A DNA stretch of 64,000 nt from Stenotrophomonas sp. 24(2023) (GTDB taxonomy: Bacteria > Pseudomonadota > Gammaproteobacteria > Xanthomonadales > Xanthomonadaceae). Below are positions 47,536-55,522 of the stretch, piece by piece. Below the pieces are notes generated by a model. The model saw only the letters and a program-made list of their open reading frames with translations. It was not told where the DNA came from and searched no databases. The translations under genes and the position numbers were made by a program. Numbering within the stretch: position 1 is the stretch's first letter; the number at the start of each line of letters is the position of its first letter. The DNA lies in assembly GCF_030913365.1 (NCBI RefSeq), contig NZ_CP133160.1, positions 4,455,928-4,519,927 of the forward strand. Direction: 5' to 3'.

Positions 47536-48967
47536 CGACATGTGCCTCCTGCACCACGTTCTCCCATTCGCCGTTGCGGCCCGGGCCCCAGCCCAGCATC
47601 GCCAGCGCATCGGCTTCGCCGGCCACCGTACCGGTGGTGCCGGCGCAGTCGCAGCCGATCACCTCCTCGCCCACCGGCTCGGCCAGCACGGGCGGGGGCG
47701 GCGGCACCTCCTGGGTGTCCTTGGCCTTTTCCCCCACCACGAATTCGCTGCCTTCGGCCCAGAACGCCGGGCGCGCCCGCTTGCGGTCGTCCTGGTAGCC
47801 CTTGAAATCCATCAGGTGCATGTACAGGCTGTAGAAGACCAGCTCGGTACCCGGCTCGGGGCTGTTGGCCGGCGCGGCGGCCTTGCTGTCGGCCGCGGTC
47901 TTGGTGGCCGGCGCGGGGGCCTTGGCCTTGCTGGCACTGCCGGCTGCGGCCGCGGCCGGCTTCGCCGCCGCTGCACCGGCATCCTTGGTGGCCGGCGCCT
48001 TGGCCTTGTCCGCCGCCGGTTTGTCGGCCGCCTCGAACTTCGCCTTGGCGTCCTCCGGCAGCTTCAGGGTATGCCGCACCAGCGTGAAACTGCTGGCATA
48101 CAACGCCTTGCGCTGCACCTTGGGGAATTCGATCTGCTGGTAGCTGCTGTCCACCCGGTAGGCGACCACTTCGCCATCCTTGAGGCAGCGCACGCCCTGG
48201 GTCTGGTCCAGCACCGTGCCACTGCCGGCATCGAAATGGATGCCGCCGTGCCACAGGCCGCTGGCCCCCACCGGGTAGAAGCCATCGTCAACCCGGCCCA
48301 GTGCGCCCTCCTGCAGCATCGGCAGGCCCAGGTAGACCCCGCCATCGAAGGCATCGCTCTTGCCCTGGCGCGGGAAGGGATACATCCAGCTGGTCTGCGC
48401 CTCCACCGGGGCGCAGCAGCCCAGCTCGAACCCGGCGAACTTGCGCATGTAGCTGGAGACCTTCGTTCCGTTCGCATCGGCACCGTCAACGGTACCGCCG
48501 GTGCGCAGGAACGCCAGCACGCCCTTGTATTTCCACTTGCCGTCTTCGGGCTTGCCCGAGCCGTAACCCTTCAGGTGCGCCGCGGCGATCATGCCCGACT
48601 CGGTGACCAGCACGCCGTTGATGGTCTGGCCGATGTACTTGTCGGCGCCATATTTCTTGCCGTTGCGGCACAGCAGCCGCACCCAGTCGACGCCGGCCTG
48701 GTCCTGGATCGACACGTTGTTGAGGAAGACCTCGCGACTGGTCGCCCCGTTCTTGCCGGTCCATGTGCCGACCCAGTCCTGGAAGAAATTCCCGTTCGCG
48801 TCGGCGTGCTTCTTGCCATCGGTCTTGAAGTAGCCCAGATCGGTCAGCGCATCCTCGCCGAACTGGTATTTGCCGATGTACCCGTACTGGTTGATGATCT
48901 TGGGATCGCCACCGCCTTCGGAAGCGAACAGCTTGGTCAGGAAGGCTTTCAGGTCACCGGCGCTCAT
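47528..48967 (-). CDS. Putative T6SS peptidoglycan effector: lysozyme-like plus M23-like domains
   Basis: This 479-residue protein lacks a signal peptide. The N-terminal about 180 residues look like a lysozyme-like/phage transglycosylase domain (FASEGGGDPKIINQYGYIGK, YQFGEDAL) with Glu17 the likely catalytic acid. Residues 235-390 resemble an M23 endopeptidase: LWHGGIHFDAGSGT (His240/His244, Asp246), a strand SSFTLVRHT and LYMHL (His384). A roughly 70-residue Ala/Lys/Pro-rich low-complexity segment (303-371) separates the last two strands. The C-terminus has PPPPPV and a CDC pair. It is coupled to the upstream Ivy-like lipoprotein gene (ATGA overlap) and to the downstream M15 effector gene (8-bp overlap). 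Confidence 0.72.
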   Translation of the reverse strand: MSAGDLKAFLTKLFASEGGGDPKIINQYGYIGKYQFGEDALTDLGYFKTDGKKHADANGNFFQDWVGTWTGKNGATSREVFLNNVSIQDQAGVDWVRLLCRNGKKYGADKYIGQTINGVLVTESGMIAAAHLKGYGSGKPEDGKWKYKGVLAFLRTGGTVDGADANGTKVSSYMRKFAGFELGCCAPVEAQTSWMYPFPRQGKSDAFDGGVYLGLPMLQEGALGRVDDGFYPVGASGLWHGGIHFDAGSGTVLDQTQGVRCLKDGEVVAYRVDSSYQQIEFPKVQRKALYASSFTLVRHTLKLPEDAKAKFEAADKPAADKAKAPATKDAGAAAAKPAAAAAGSASKAKAPAPATKTAADSKAAAPANSPEPGTELVFYSLYMHLMDFKGYQDDRKRARPAFWAEGSEFVVGEKAKDTQEVPPPPPVLAEPVGEEVIGCDCAGTTGTVAGEADALAMLGWGPGRNGEWENVVQEAHVDD

Positions 48968-49665
48968 GGATCGCCCCCGCAGTCGCCATCGGCCTTCAGC
49001 GCCTCCAGGTCCACCGGGTCCTCACGCTCGATCACCGCGCGCTGCTCCGGGTCCGGATCGCCCGGCCACCAGGCCTGGCAGCGGGTCACCAGGCGCCCCA
49101 CCATCGTGGCGCGCTCGGCGTCGAACAGCAGCGTCAGCCGCGTGCTGTTGCACTGGTGTGCCTGGCAGGCGGTGTAGTACCACCACGTGCGACCCTCCAC
49201 CTGCAACGGGCGGCCAGCGGCGCTGGGGCCACTGAGCAGCCGCTGGCGCAGCTTCGGCCCGCCCGCCTGGCCCATGTCAGCCAGCAGCGCGTCGAATGCA
49301 CCCGCCACCTTCGCGTCGTAACGGCCGCAGCCGTCCACGGCGTTGCCATCGGGCTTGACCAGCGTGAACAGGTAGGTGGCCAGCGGATTGTCTTCGCAGC
49401 GTGGCTGTGCCGCGTCGCCGGCAACCGCGCCACTGGCCTCGCCGTCCGCAGGCGTGCCGTCCGGGGTCATGCCGTCTCCGGCCGACACCCCTGCCGCCGG
49501 TTCCGGGGCAGCCGGCGCGGCCGGGCTGTCCACCGCCTCGGCGGACATGGCCGTGGCTGGCGATGTGGCAGCGGCATCGGTCGCCGCAGGCGGCGTTGTT
49601 CCGGAGGGCTGGCAAGCCGCCAGCAGCGCCACCAGCAGTGGCAGCGATACGAAATTCCTGTTCAT
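48964..49665 (-). CDS. Ivy-like lipoprotein, probable lysozyme-effector immunity
   Basis: This 233-residue lipoprotein (lipobox LLAAC) has an 80-residue Ala/Pro/Asp-rich linker and then a domain with TYLFTLVKPDGNAVDGCGRY, LRQRLLSGPSAAGRPLQVEG and WWYYTACQAHQCNSTRLTLL. The CxxHxC motif followed by a strand resembles the CKPHDC inhibitory loop of Ivy, the periplasmic lysozyme inhibitor. It is encoded directly before and coupled to a lysozyme-domain effector, so it probably protects the producer. The fold assignment is by motif and should be checked structurally. Confidence 0.68.
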   Translation of the reverse strand: MNRNFVSLPLLVALLAACQPSGTTPPAATDAAATSPATAMSAEAVDSPAAPAAPEPAAGVSAGDGMTPDGTPADGEASGAVAGDAAQPRCEDNPLATYLFTLVKPDGNAVDGCGRYDAKVAGAFDALLADMGQAGGPKLRQRLLSGPSAAGRPLQVEGRTWWYYTACQAHQCNSTRLTLLFDAERATMVGRLVTRCQAWWPGDPDPEQRAVIEREDPVDLEALKADGDCGGDP

Positions 49666-49668
49666 GCG

Positions 49669-52416
49669 TTATCCCGAGAATCCAATGATCCGCTGCTGCT
49701 TCATGTCGCCCTGCACCCAGGCAGGCAGTTCCCGCTTGTAGTCGCTCGGGCCCTGGAACGATTTGCTCTGGGCGTGCACGGTGATCGAGCCGGGCGCGTT
49801 GATCACGATCCGGCCATCGGCCACCGTGATACTCGCGCCGCCACTGGTGGCGATATGGAGGGTCTTGCCGGCGGCCAGCTCCACGTGTGCCTGCACGCTG
49901 CCCGCGTGCACCGCGTTGCGCGCCTGCAGGCGGATCGCATCGGCCTGCGCCTGGATATCCAGCTCACCGGAACCGGCCGCAGCGGTGAGGCTGCTGCCGG
50001 CCGTTGCGCCGCCGCTGCTGGCGGCCGCCAGCATGCCGATGGCCTGGCTGGCATGAAGCCGCCCCAGGCCCATCACGACCGCGTCGCTGTGCGCACCGCT
50101 GGCCAGCAGCAGCGCCTCACCGACGGACCAGTGCGAGGCCTGCCCTGCCACATGCACCACACCGTCAGGCGCCGCCAGCCCCAGCAGGGGATCGGCGCTG
50201 TGCGGCACCCGCCCCTCGCCCGGCTCGGCACTGCGCTGCGCTGCCTGGCTGGTCGCAGACTGGTACTGATCGCCGCCGACCACCGTGCGCGCGCTGGCCA
50301 GCATCGCCGCCATCGGTGCACTGCGCTGTTCGATACGCGACCGCTGCGCCGCCTTGGCGCCTTCCTGCACCGCCAGCGGGCTGGTCTGGTGGGTACGCGC
50401 GGCCTGGGTGAAGGTGCCGCCCAGCGTCTGCAGCTGGGTGAGCAGCGCCGCCGGCTGCACCGCCTCGCCCGCCGGTGACGGGCCGCGGCGGCCATAGGCC
50501 GTCAGCCAGCTGCCCGCCGTCGCACGCATCACGCCCCAGGCATCGCTGCGCAGCTCGAAGCCGGTCCCGCGCAGGCTGCCCACGTAGTTGTCCGCCTGGT
50601 GCCGCAGGTGGCCCAGCGTCAGCTGCGAGGCCTGCTGGCTGCTGGCCAGCTGCGCGCGCAGCTGCTGGTCCGAATCGTCGAACAGCAGGTGGTTGCTGCC
50701 CTCGCCACCGTTCCATTCGCGCGAACGCACGCCCCACAGGGCGCCACCGTGCCGGTGTGCATTCTCTCCGGTGCCCGCCGCGTGCCACGCCGGGGCCCGT
50801 CCACCACTGAGGTTGGCCTGCGCGCTGGCGCGTGCATCACCGGCCTGCCCGTACAGCGTCGTATCACTGTCGGCACCGTTGCCACCGGGGGTGGGCGCCA
50901 CACCGGCTTCGCCACGGCCGTTGTACAGGGCACCCAGCACCACCGGGCGATCGATATCACCTTCCAAGAAGCCCACCAGCACTTCCTGGCCGATACGCGG
51001 CAGGAACTGACTGCCCACGCCCGGCCCGGCATAGCGCTGCGCCACGCGCAACCAGGCGCTGTCACCGTCCTGCTGGAAATGGAAGCGCACGCGTATCCGG
51101 CCCAGGCTGTCGGCGTGCAGGTCGGTGCCCGCACCGCCCTTGCCCGCCACCACTTCACCGGTCTGGTAACCCGGTGCGATCGGGCGCGGGTTCAGCCGCG
51201 CGCCGCGCCCATCCACCCGCTGCGGGCGCCAGGGCACGCTGCGGTCAACCGTGTGGAAGCTGTTGCCGTAACCGGTCGCTTCGGCCTGCTGCCACAGCGC
51301 TGCATCGGCATCGGCGCACGGTGCCACGCCCAGAGCGTCGTCCAGCGTGCGCCGCAGGTCGGTCGGCAGGTTGTTGATGCCCGCATGGTCGATGCTCACC
51401 AGCAGCAGTTCGGGCGGCGTGGCGGCCGGTGCCTGCTGCAGGCGAAGCCATGTGCCCGACTGCAGGCCACGCACGGTGCCCTGCCCCTGCCAGCCGCGGC
51501 TGTGTGCCTCATGAGCCTGCGCATGCAGGCGTGCCTGCCGGTCCGCCGCCGCGCTGTCGGCGAAGGCATAGGCCCCCACCGCGTCGTAATCCTCGCGGGG
51601 CGACTGGTCGCCGCCGCCATCAACCGGCAGCTGCGCACCCACCACGCGCACGCTGCGGTAGTCATCGCTCTGCAGGCTCACCGAGGTGCTGGACAAACGA
51701 CGCCGGCGGCCGATGGCCTGGATGCTGTCCGAGCGTTCGGTGGCGTCGCTGCGGTGGAACCGCACCCCGGCGCCGGCGCTGGCCGCCTCTTCCGGCAGCC
51801 CCAGGCTGTCGTCGAAGATTTCCATGCCGTTGCCGCAGGCTGCCTGCGCATCGGCATACAGGCGCCAGCCCAGCCCTTCTTCGGCCAGCAGCCGCTGCAC
51901 GAAGTCCAGATCGCTCTCGCGGTACTGCACGCAGTAGCTGCGCACCCGATCGCCCAGGAAGGAGGCAACGCTGTCGGCCCAGCGCCAGCAGGCGATATCC
52001 GCATGGCCGCCGAGCACCGCATCGATGATCGCGCGCGTGTCCTGCTCCTGGAACACGCGGCTGTGGCGGGCATGCTGCAGCCACCACGTCCACGACACCA
52101 GCTGCAGCCGGTAGCGCACCAGCCCGCCGTCACTGCCCAGGCGGTGCGCATCGGCCACCAGGCCACTGCGTTCCCATTGCCCGCCGTCGGCGGTCCGCGT
52201 CACCAGCGTGGCACGGGTGCCCGGCAACGCACGCAGATCGATGTCCCCGTGCGTGGACAACAGGTCGACATCGGTCACCGCATGTGTGCCCAGGCCATCG
52301 TGCCCGCGCCAGCGTTCGACCGTGCATCCCTGCACATTCTGCGACTCCAGGCGGTACAGGCGCTGGGCATCACCGAGCCCGGCCAGTTGCGCCATCACAT
52401 TATTCAGCTGATCCAT
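49669..52416 (-). CDS. vgrG: T6SS spike protein VgrG (copy 2)
   Basis: This 915-residue VgrG has the same architecture as copy 1: gp27-like N-terminus (VRYRLQLVSWTWWLQHARHS, SYCVQYRESDLDFVQRLLAE), gp5-like segment (DLHADSLGRIRVRFHF, VGSQFLPRIGQEVLVGF) and DUF2345 C-terminus ending KQQRIIGFSG. It is the first gene of the minus-strand effector module, and its downstream neighbour, only 3 bp away, is the Ivy-like gene. It therefore likely carries the peptidoglycan-targeting effectors. It is divergent from tssA. Confidence 0.95.
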   Translation of the reverse strand: MDQLNNVMAQLAGLGDAQRLYRLESQNVQGCTVERWRGHDGLGTHAVTDVDLLSTHGDIDLRALPGTRATLVTRTADGGQWERSGLVADAHRLGSDGGLVRYRLQLVSWTWWLQHARHSRVFQEQDTRAIIDAVLGGHADIACWRWADSVASFLGDRVRSYCVQYRESDLDFVQRLLAEEGLGWRLYADAQAACGNGMEIFDDSLGLPEEAASAGAGVRFHRSDATERSDSIQAIGRRRRLSSTSVSLQSDDYRSVRVVGAQLPVDGGGDQSPREDYDAVGAYAFADSAAADRQARLHAQAHEAHSRGWQGQGTVRGLQSGTWLRLQQAPAATPPELLLVSIDHAGINNLPTDLRRTLDDALGVAPCADADAALWQQAEATGYGNSFHTVDRSVPWRPQRVDGRGARLNPRPIAPGYQTGEVVAGKGGAGTDLHADSLGRIRVRFHFQQDGDSAWLRVAQRYAGPGVGSQFLPRIGQEVLVGFLEGDIDRPVVLGALYNGRGEAGVAPTPGGNGADSDTTLYGQAGDARASAQANLSGGRAPAWHAAGTGENAHRHGGALWGVRSREWNGGEGSNHLLFDDSDQQLRAQLASSQQASQLTLGHLRHQADNYVGSLRGTGFELRSDAWGVMRATAGSWLTAYGRRGPSPAGEAVQPAALLTQLQTLGGTFTQAARTHQTSPLAVQEGAKAAQRSRIEQRSAPMAAMLASARTVVGGDQYQSATSQAAQRSAEPGEGRVPHSADPLLGLAAPDGVVHVAGQASHWSVGEALLLASGAHSDAVVMGLGRLHASQAIGMLAAASSGGATAGSSLTAAAGSGELDIQAQADAIRLQARNAVHAGSVQAHVELAAGKTLHIATSGGASITVADGRIVINAPGSITVHAQSKSFQGPSDYKRELPAWVQGDMKQQRIIGFSG
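50358..51073. repeat. Long direct repeat, vgrG2 copy
   Basis: Partner of the repeat inside vgrG1 (about 41125-41840), same orientation, offset 9233 bp. The two copies bracket the six cargo genes between the vgrGs and provide a substrate for homologous recombination or gene conversion. Confidence 0.85.
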
Positions 52417-52643
52417 GCCAATTCCAGAAAAAGAGACGCAGGCTGCGGCCGCAGTGCATCGGTATCCAGTGCGCCAATTTATCAGAAGGGGCGCTGCGTC
52501 AAAATCACGTCGCGCATTCAGTTAATCAATTGAGGTCTCTGTCACATAATCCGGCCTGATGGTGTTAACCCTGCGTAGACAAAGCGCCATGCCCTTCACG
52601 GTTGCACGCTAGAATCGCCGGACAGTTCCCAATGAGATTTGCC
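52417..52643. promoter_or_regulatory. Divergent promoter region of vgrG2 and tssA
   Basis: This 227-bp gap is AT-richer than its surroundings. On the plus strand TAGAAT (52610-52615) is a possible -10 box for tssA without a clear -35. On the minus strand TTGACG followed 15 bp later by TAAATT is a weak candidate for vgrG2. No sigma-54 site is evident. Both T6SS arms probably start here. Confidence 0.4.
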
Positions 52644-53702
52644 ATGCTGGATCAGGACGCCCTGCTGGCCCCGATTTCGGACGACGCCCCGACCGGTGAA
52701 GACCTGTCGTTCTCGGCTGAGTTCGACCGGATCATCGAAAACCGTCGCGCGGACGACCCGACCCTGGACCAGGGGGCGTGGCAGACGGACATCAAATATG
52801 CCGACTGGAGCAGCGTGCTGCGCGACAGCAGCGACCTGCTGCAGGCACGCACCAAGGACCTGCGCGTGGCCGGCTGGCTCAGTGAAGCCGCCGCCCAGAT
52901 CGAGGGCTTCAAGGGCCTGGCCGCCGGCTACCGGGTCACCGCCGGGCTGTGCGAACGCTACTGGGACCAGGTCCACCCGCAGGCACCCGATGGCGACCAT
53001 GAAGAGCGCATCGGCAACCTGAGCTGGCTGCTGACCAATTCGCTGCAGTGGCTGCGCAATGTGCCCATTGTGGTGGCGCCGCAGGGCCGCTTCACGCTGG
53101 CCGACTTCGAGCATGCGCACGCACGTGCCAATGGCAATGCCGAAGACGACGGCCGCCCCGGCCTAGACGTGCTGGACGCGGCCCGCCGGGATACCCAGCA
53201 CTCGTTCTACCGCCAGCTGGCCGACGAGCTTCCCGACTGCAGCCAGGCCCTGGTCGAACTGCAGGGTGCCGTGGACAACCGCCTGGGCCTGGACGGCCCC
53301 AGCTTCAGTGCGGTGCGCGAGCAGCTTGAACACCTGCAGCGCACCGTGCAGCGTTTCGCCCGCGATGCCGGCGTGCTGCTCGATGGCGAGACCGGCGATC
53401 TCGAGGGCGATGCCGGCGGTGACGTCTTCGCAGCGGCGCCCTCGCCGTTCGAGACCGTCACGCCGGTTGCGTCGCGTGGCCCGGGCGGTGCCCCGGGCAC
53501 GCGCAAGGAAGCACTGCAGCAGCTGCGACAGGTTGCCGAGTTCTTCCGCCGCACCGAGCCACACAGCCCGGTGGCCTATCTGGCCGAAAAGGCCGCGCGC
53601 TGGGGCGAGATGCCACTGCACGTCTGGCTCAAGCGGGTCATCAAGGACCACGGCACGCTCGAGCAGATGGAAGAGATGCTGGATATCGGGCCGGAAGACT
53701 GA
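52644..53702 (+). CDS. tssA: T6SS protein TssA (ImpA_N family)
   Basis: This 352-residue T6SS assembly protein has the ImpA_N domain (LLAPISDDAPTGEDLSFSAE, ARTKDLRVAGWLSEA, LCERYWDQVHPQAPDGDHEE) and the C-terminal helix pair with LRQVAEFFRRTEPHSPVAYL. TssA caps or primes the sheath at the baseplate. The ATG at 52644 gives the usual family start; in-frame ATG at 52632 is an alternative. It faces a terminator-like hairpin and then the minus-strand T6SS genes. Confidence 0.92.
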   Translation: MLDQDALLAPISDDAPTGEDLSFSAEFDRIIENRRADDPTLDQGAWQTDIKYADWSSVLRDSSDLLQARTKDLRVAGWLSEAAAQIEGFKGLAAGYRVTAGLCERYWDQVHPQAPDGDHEERIGNLSWLLTNSLQWLRNVPIVVAPQGRFTLADFEHAHARANGNAEDDGRPGLDVLDAARRDTQHSFYRQLADELPDCSQALVELQGAVDNRLGLDGPSFSAVREQLEHLQRTVQRFARDAGVLLDGETGDLEGDAGGDVFAAAPSPFETVTPVASRGPGGAPGTRKEALQQLRQVAEFFRRTEPHSPVAYLAEKAARWGEMPLHVWLKRVIKDHGTLEQMEEMLDIGPED

Positions 53703-53719
53703 CCCCTCGCGCAGAACGC

Positions 53720-53745
53720 CGGGGGCCACGCAGCCCCCGTTGTTT
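53720..53745. terminator. Rho-independent terminator between convergent T6SS genes
   Basis: CGGGGGC and GCCCCCG form a perfect seven-pair stem with a CACGCA loop, followed by TTGTTT. It lies 18 bp after the tssA stop and just before the end of the minus-strand OmpA gene. Confidence 0.62.
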
Positions 53746-53755
53746 CCGGTGCGGG

Positions 53756-54535
53756 TTACTGGATCTTGAACTCGATGCGCCGGTTGCGCTGGCGGCCATC
53801 GTCGCTGGTGTTGTCCGCCACGGGCTCGTCCGGCCCCTTGCCGAGCACGTCCATGTGGCTGTTGGGGATGCCCTTGGACACCATGTAGTTCTTCACCGCC
53901 AGCGCGCGGGCGTGGCTGAGCGCCAGGTTGGATTCACGCTGGCCGACGTTGTCGGTATGGCCGATGATCAGGAAGCGGCTGTCCGGCATCTGCGCCATCT
54001 TGGCCACCATCTCATCCAGGATGCCCATGCCGAAGGGGGTCAGGCGGGCGCTGCCGCTCTGGAATTCGATGATGCGGTTGGCCAGGGTCTGGTCCAGCAC
54101 ATTCTGCTGTGAGCCGATCTTCAGCCCGTTGGTCACCGTGTAGCTGGTATTGCTGGCCAGGCTGAGGTCACTGGCCACCTGCTGGCGCAACGCCTCGTTG
54201 CCGACCTCACCGGAAATGCGCACGGACTGCCCGTTGACCTCCAGCTTGCCCGGCGACACGCGCTTCAGCCCCGGGTTGATCATGCCGGCCACGTAGTCGC
54301 CCCAGTTGGGCGGCGTTGCAATGGATTCGACCTGGATGCGATCGACCACCCGGTCGGTGCCATAGACCGCGCGCAGGTTGTTCAGCAGCTTGGCCTTGGT
54401 CGCCTGGTCGGGCACCACGCCTTCGATGACCACCGGCCGGTCGGCACCGGCCGCGGCAGGCGCGTTCTGTGCCGCCAGCGGTGCGCTGGCCAGCAGCAGC
54501 GACAGGGCCAGGAGCTTGGAAGAGGACAGGCGCAT
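53756..54535 (-). CDS. T6SS-linked OmpA-family protein
   Basis: This 259-residue exported protein has a signal peptide (LLALSLLLASAPLAAQ), a BON-like segment (VVIEGVVPDQATKAKLLNNL) and a C-terminal OmpA domain with LIIGHTDNVGQRESNLALSH, ARALAVKNYM and NRRIEFKIQ. It would bind peptidoglycan. In T6SS clusters such proteins help fix the membrane complex to the cell wall, like TagL-type accessory proteins. It is 3 bp downstream of tagF. Confidence 0.82.
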   Translation of the reverse strand: MRLSSSKLLALSLLLASAPLAAQNAPAAAGADRPVVIEGVVPDQATKAKLLNNLRAVYGTDRVVDRIQVESIATPPNWGDYVAGMINPGLKRVSPGKLEVNGQSVRISGEVGNEALRQQVASDLSLASNTSYTVTNGLKIGSQQNVLDQTLANRIIEFQSGSARLTPFGMGILDEMVAKMAQMPDSRFLIIGHTDNVGQRESNLALSHARALAVKNYMVSKGIPNSHMDVLGKGPDEPVADNTSDDGRQRNRRIEFKIQ

Positions 54536-54538
54536 TGA

Positions 54539-55522
54539 TCAGGTTCCCAGGAAAGTCTCGCCGAACAGCTTGCGCGCCGTGGCCAGGGCCAGGTCATCGC
54601 GATCGAGGAAGCTGCCGAAACGATTGAGGTTGTAGTCGCCGGGCAGGTAGTCATCCACCCACTCCGAATGCTGCACGCGGATCAGGAAATCCCCGGCTTC
54701 GGCTGGGTCCAGCGCCGCACGCAGCACCTGGCGGTCAGCACCGCTGAACCCGACCACCATGCTGGGCGCGGCATCGTTGCGGATCAGCACCGCCAGTTCG
54801 AAATCCCCACGGCTGATGAAGCTGGACACCAGGTCCAGCCAGAACGCGGCCACCAGCGGCCGGTAGGCCGGATCGCGCACCAGCGGGAACACCAGCGCCT
54901 TGTCGATATGCACATCACCGCCACTGAGTACCGGCTGCAGCAGCAGCCCCAGCGCGGGCAGCACCTGGCGCAGCGCGACATCGCCATGGCCGGCATCACG
55001 CAGGCGCCGTTCGAAATCGGCCACGGTGGTGGTTTCCAGGAAATCCTGGAAGCTGGCGTTGTAGTCCCCCGGATCGGTGCTGATGCTGAACCGCGCATCG
55101 GCCAACTGGGCCAGCGCCTGCGCCGCATCGCTGTCCTGGTAGGCCTGCCGTGCCAGGCGTGCCAGGCCGGACCAGGCGTTGGACATCGCCAGCGGGCTGC
55201 GCCCGATGAAGGGCAACGGTTCCGGTGCATCCAGCCGCAGCGCCGACAACAGCGGGAAGCGGCGTTCGGACGCGTCCCGGCTGGCCAGGAAGTGGCCACA
55301 GACCACGGTCTTGCTGCGCGAGCCCAGGAACGCGTAATGGATTTCAGAGGCCTCGTCGTAGCGCTTTTTCCAGTCCGGGCTCTGGCTCAGCAGGTCCAGG
55401 CTTTCGCCGGCCCAGCGGTCCAGCCAGCCCAGCAGCTGGTGGTTGTCGGCGGCGCGCACGAAGTCGCCGCGCGAGGGCACCTTGCCGAAGTAGGACACGC
55501 CGGCACTGACCACGCGGCTCAT
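54539..55522 (-). CDS. tagF: T6SS regulator TagF (ImpM)
   Basis: This 327-residue protein has the TagF opening SYFGKVPSRGDFVRAADNHQ and the ImpM core with FLGSRSKTVVCGHFLASRDA, RRFPLLSALRL. TagF is a posttranslational negative regulator of T6SS in Pseudomonas, where it works with Fha1. Its start overlaps the tssM stop by four bases. No fha or ppkA gene is visible in the window. Confidence 0.9.
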   Translation of the reverse strand: MSRVVSAGVSYFGKVPSRGDFVRAADNHQLLGWLDRWAGESLDLLSQSPDWKKRYDEASEIHYAFLGSRSKTVVCGHFLASRDASERRFPLLSALRLDAPEPLPFIGRSPLAMSNAWSGLARLARQAYQDSDAAQALAQLADARFSISTDPGDYNASFQDFLETTTVADFERRLRDAGHGDVALRQVLPALGLLLQPVLSGGDVHIDKALVFPLVRDPAYRPLVAAFWLDLVSSFISRGDFELAVLIRNDAAPSMVVGFSGADRQVLRAALDPAEAGDFLIRVQHSEWVDDYLPGDYNLNRFGSFLDRDDLALATARKLFGETFLGT

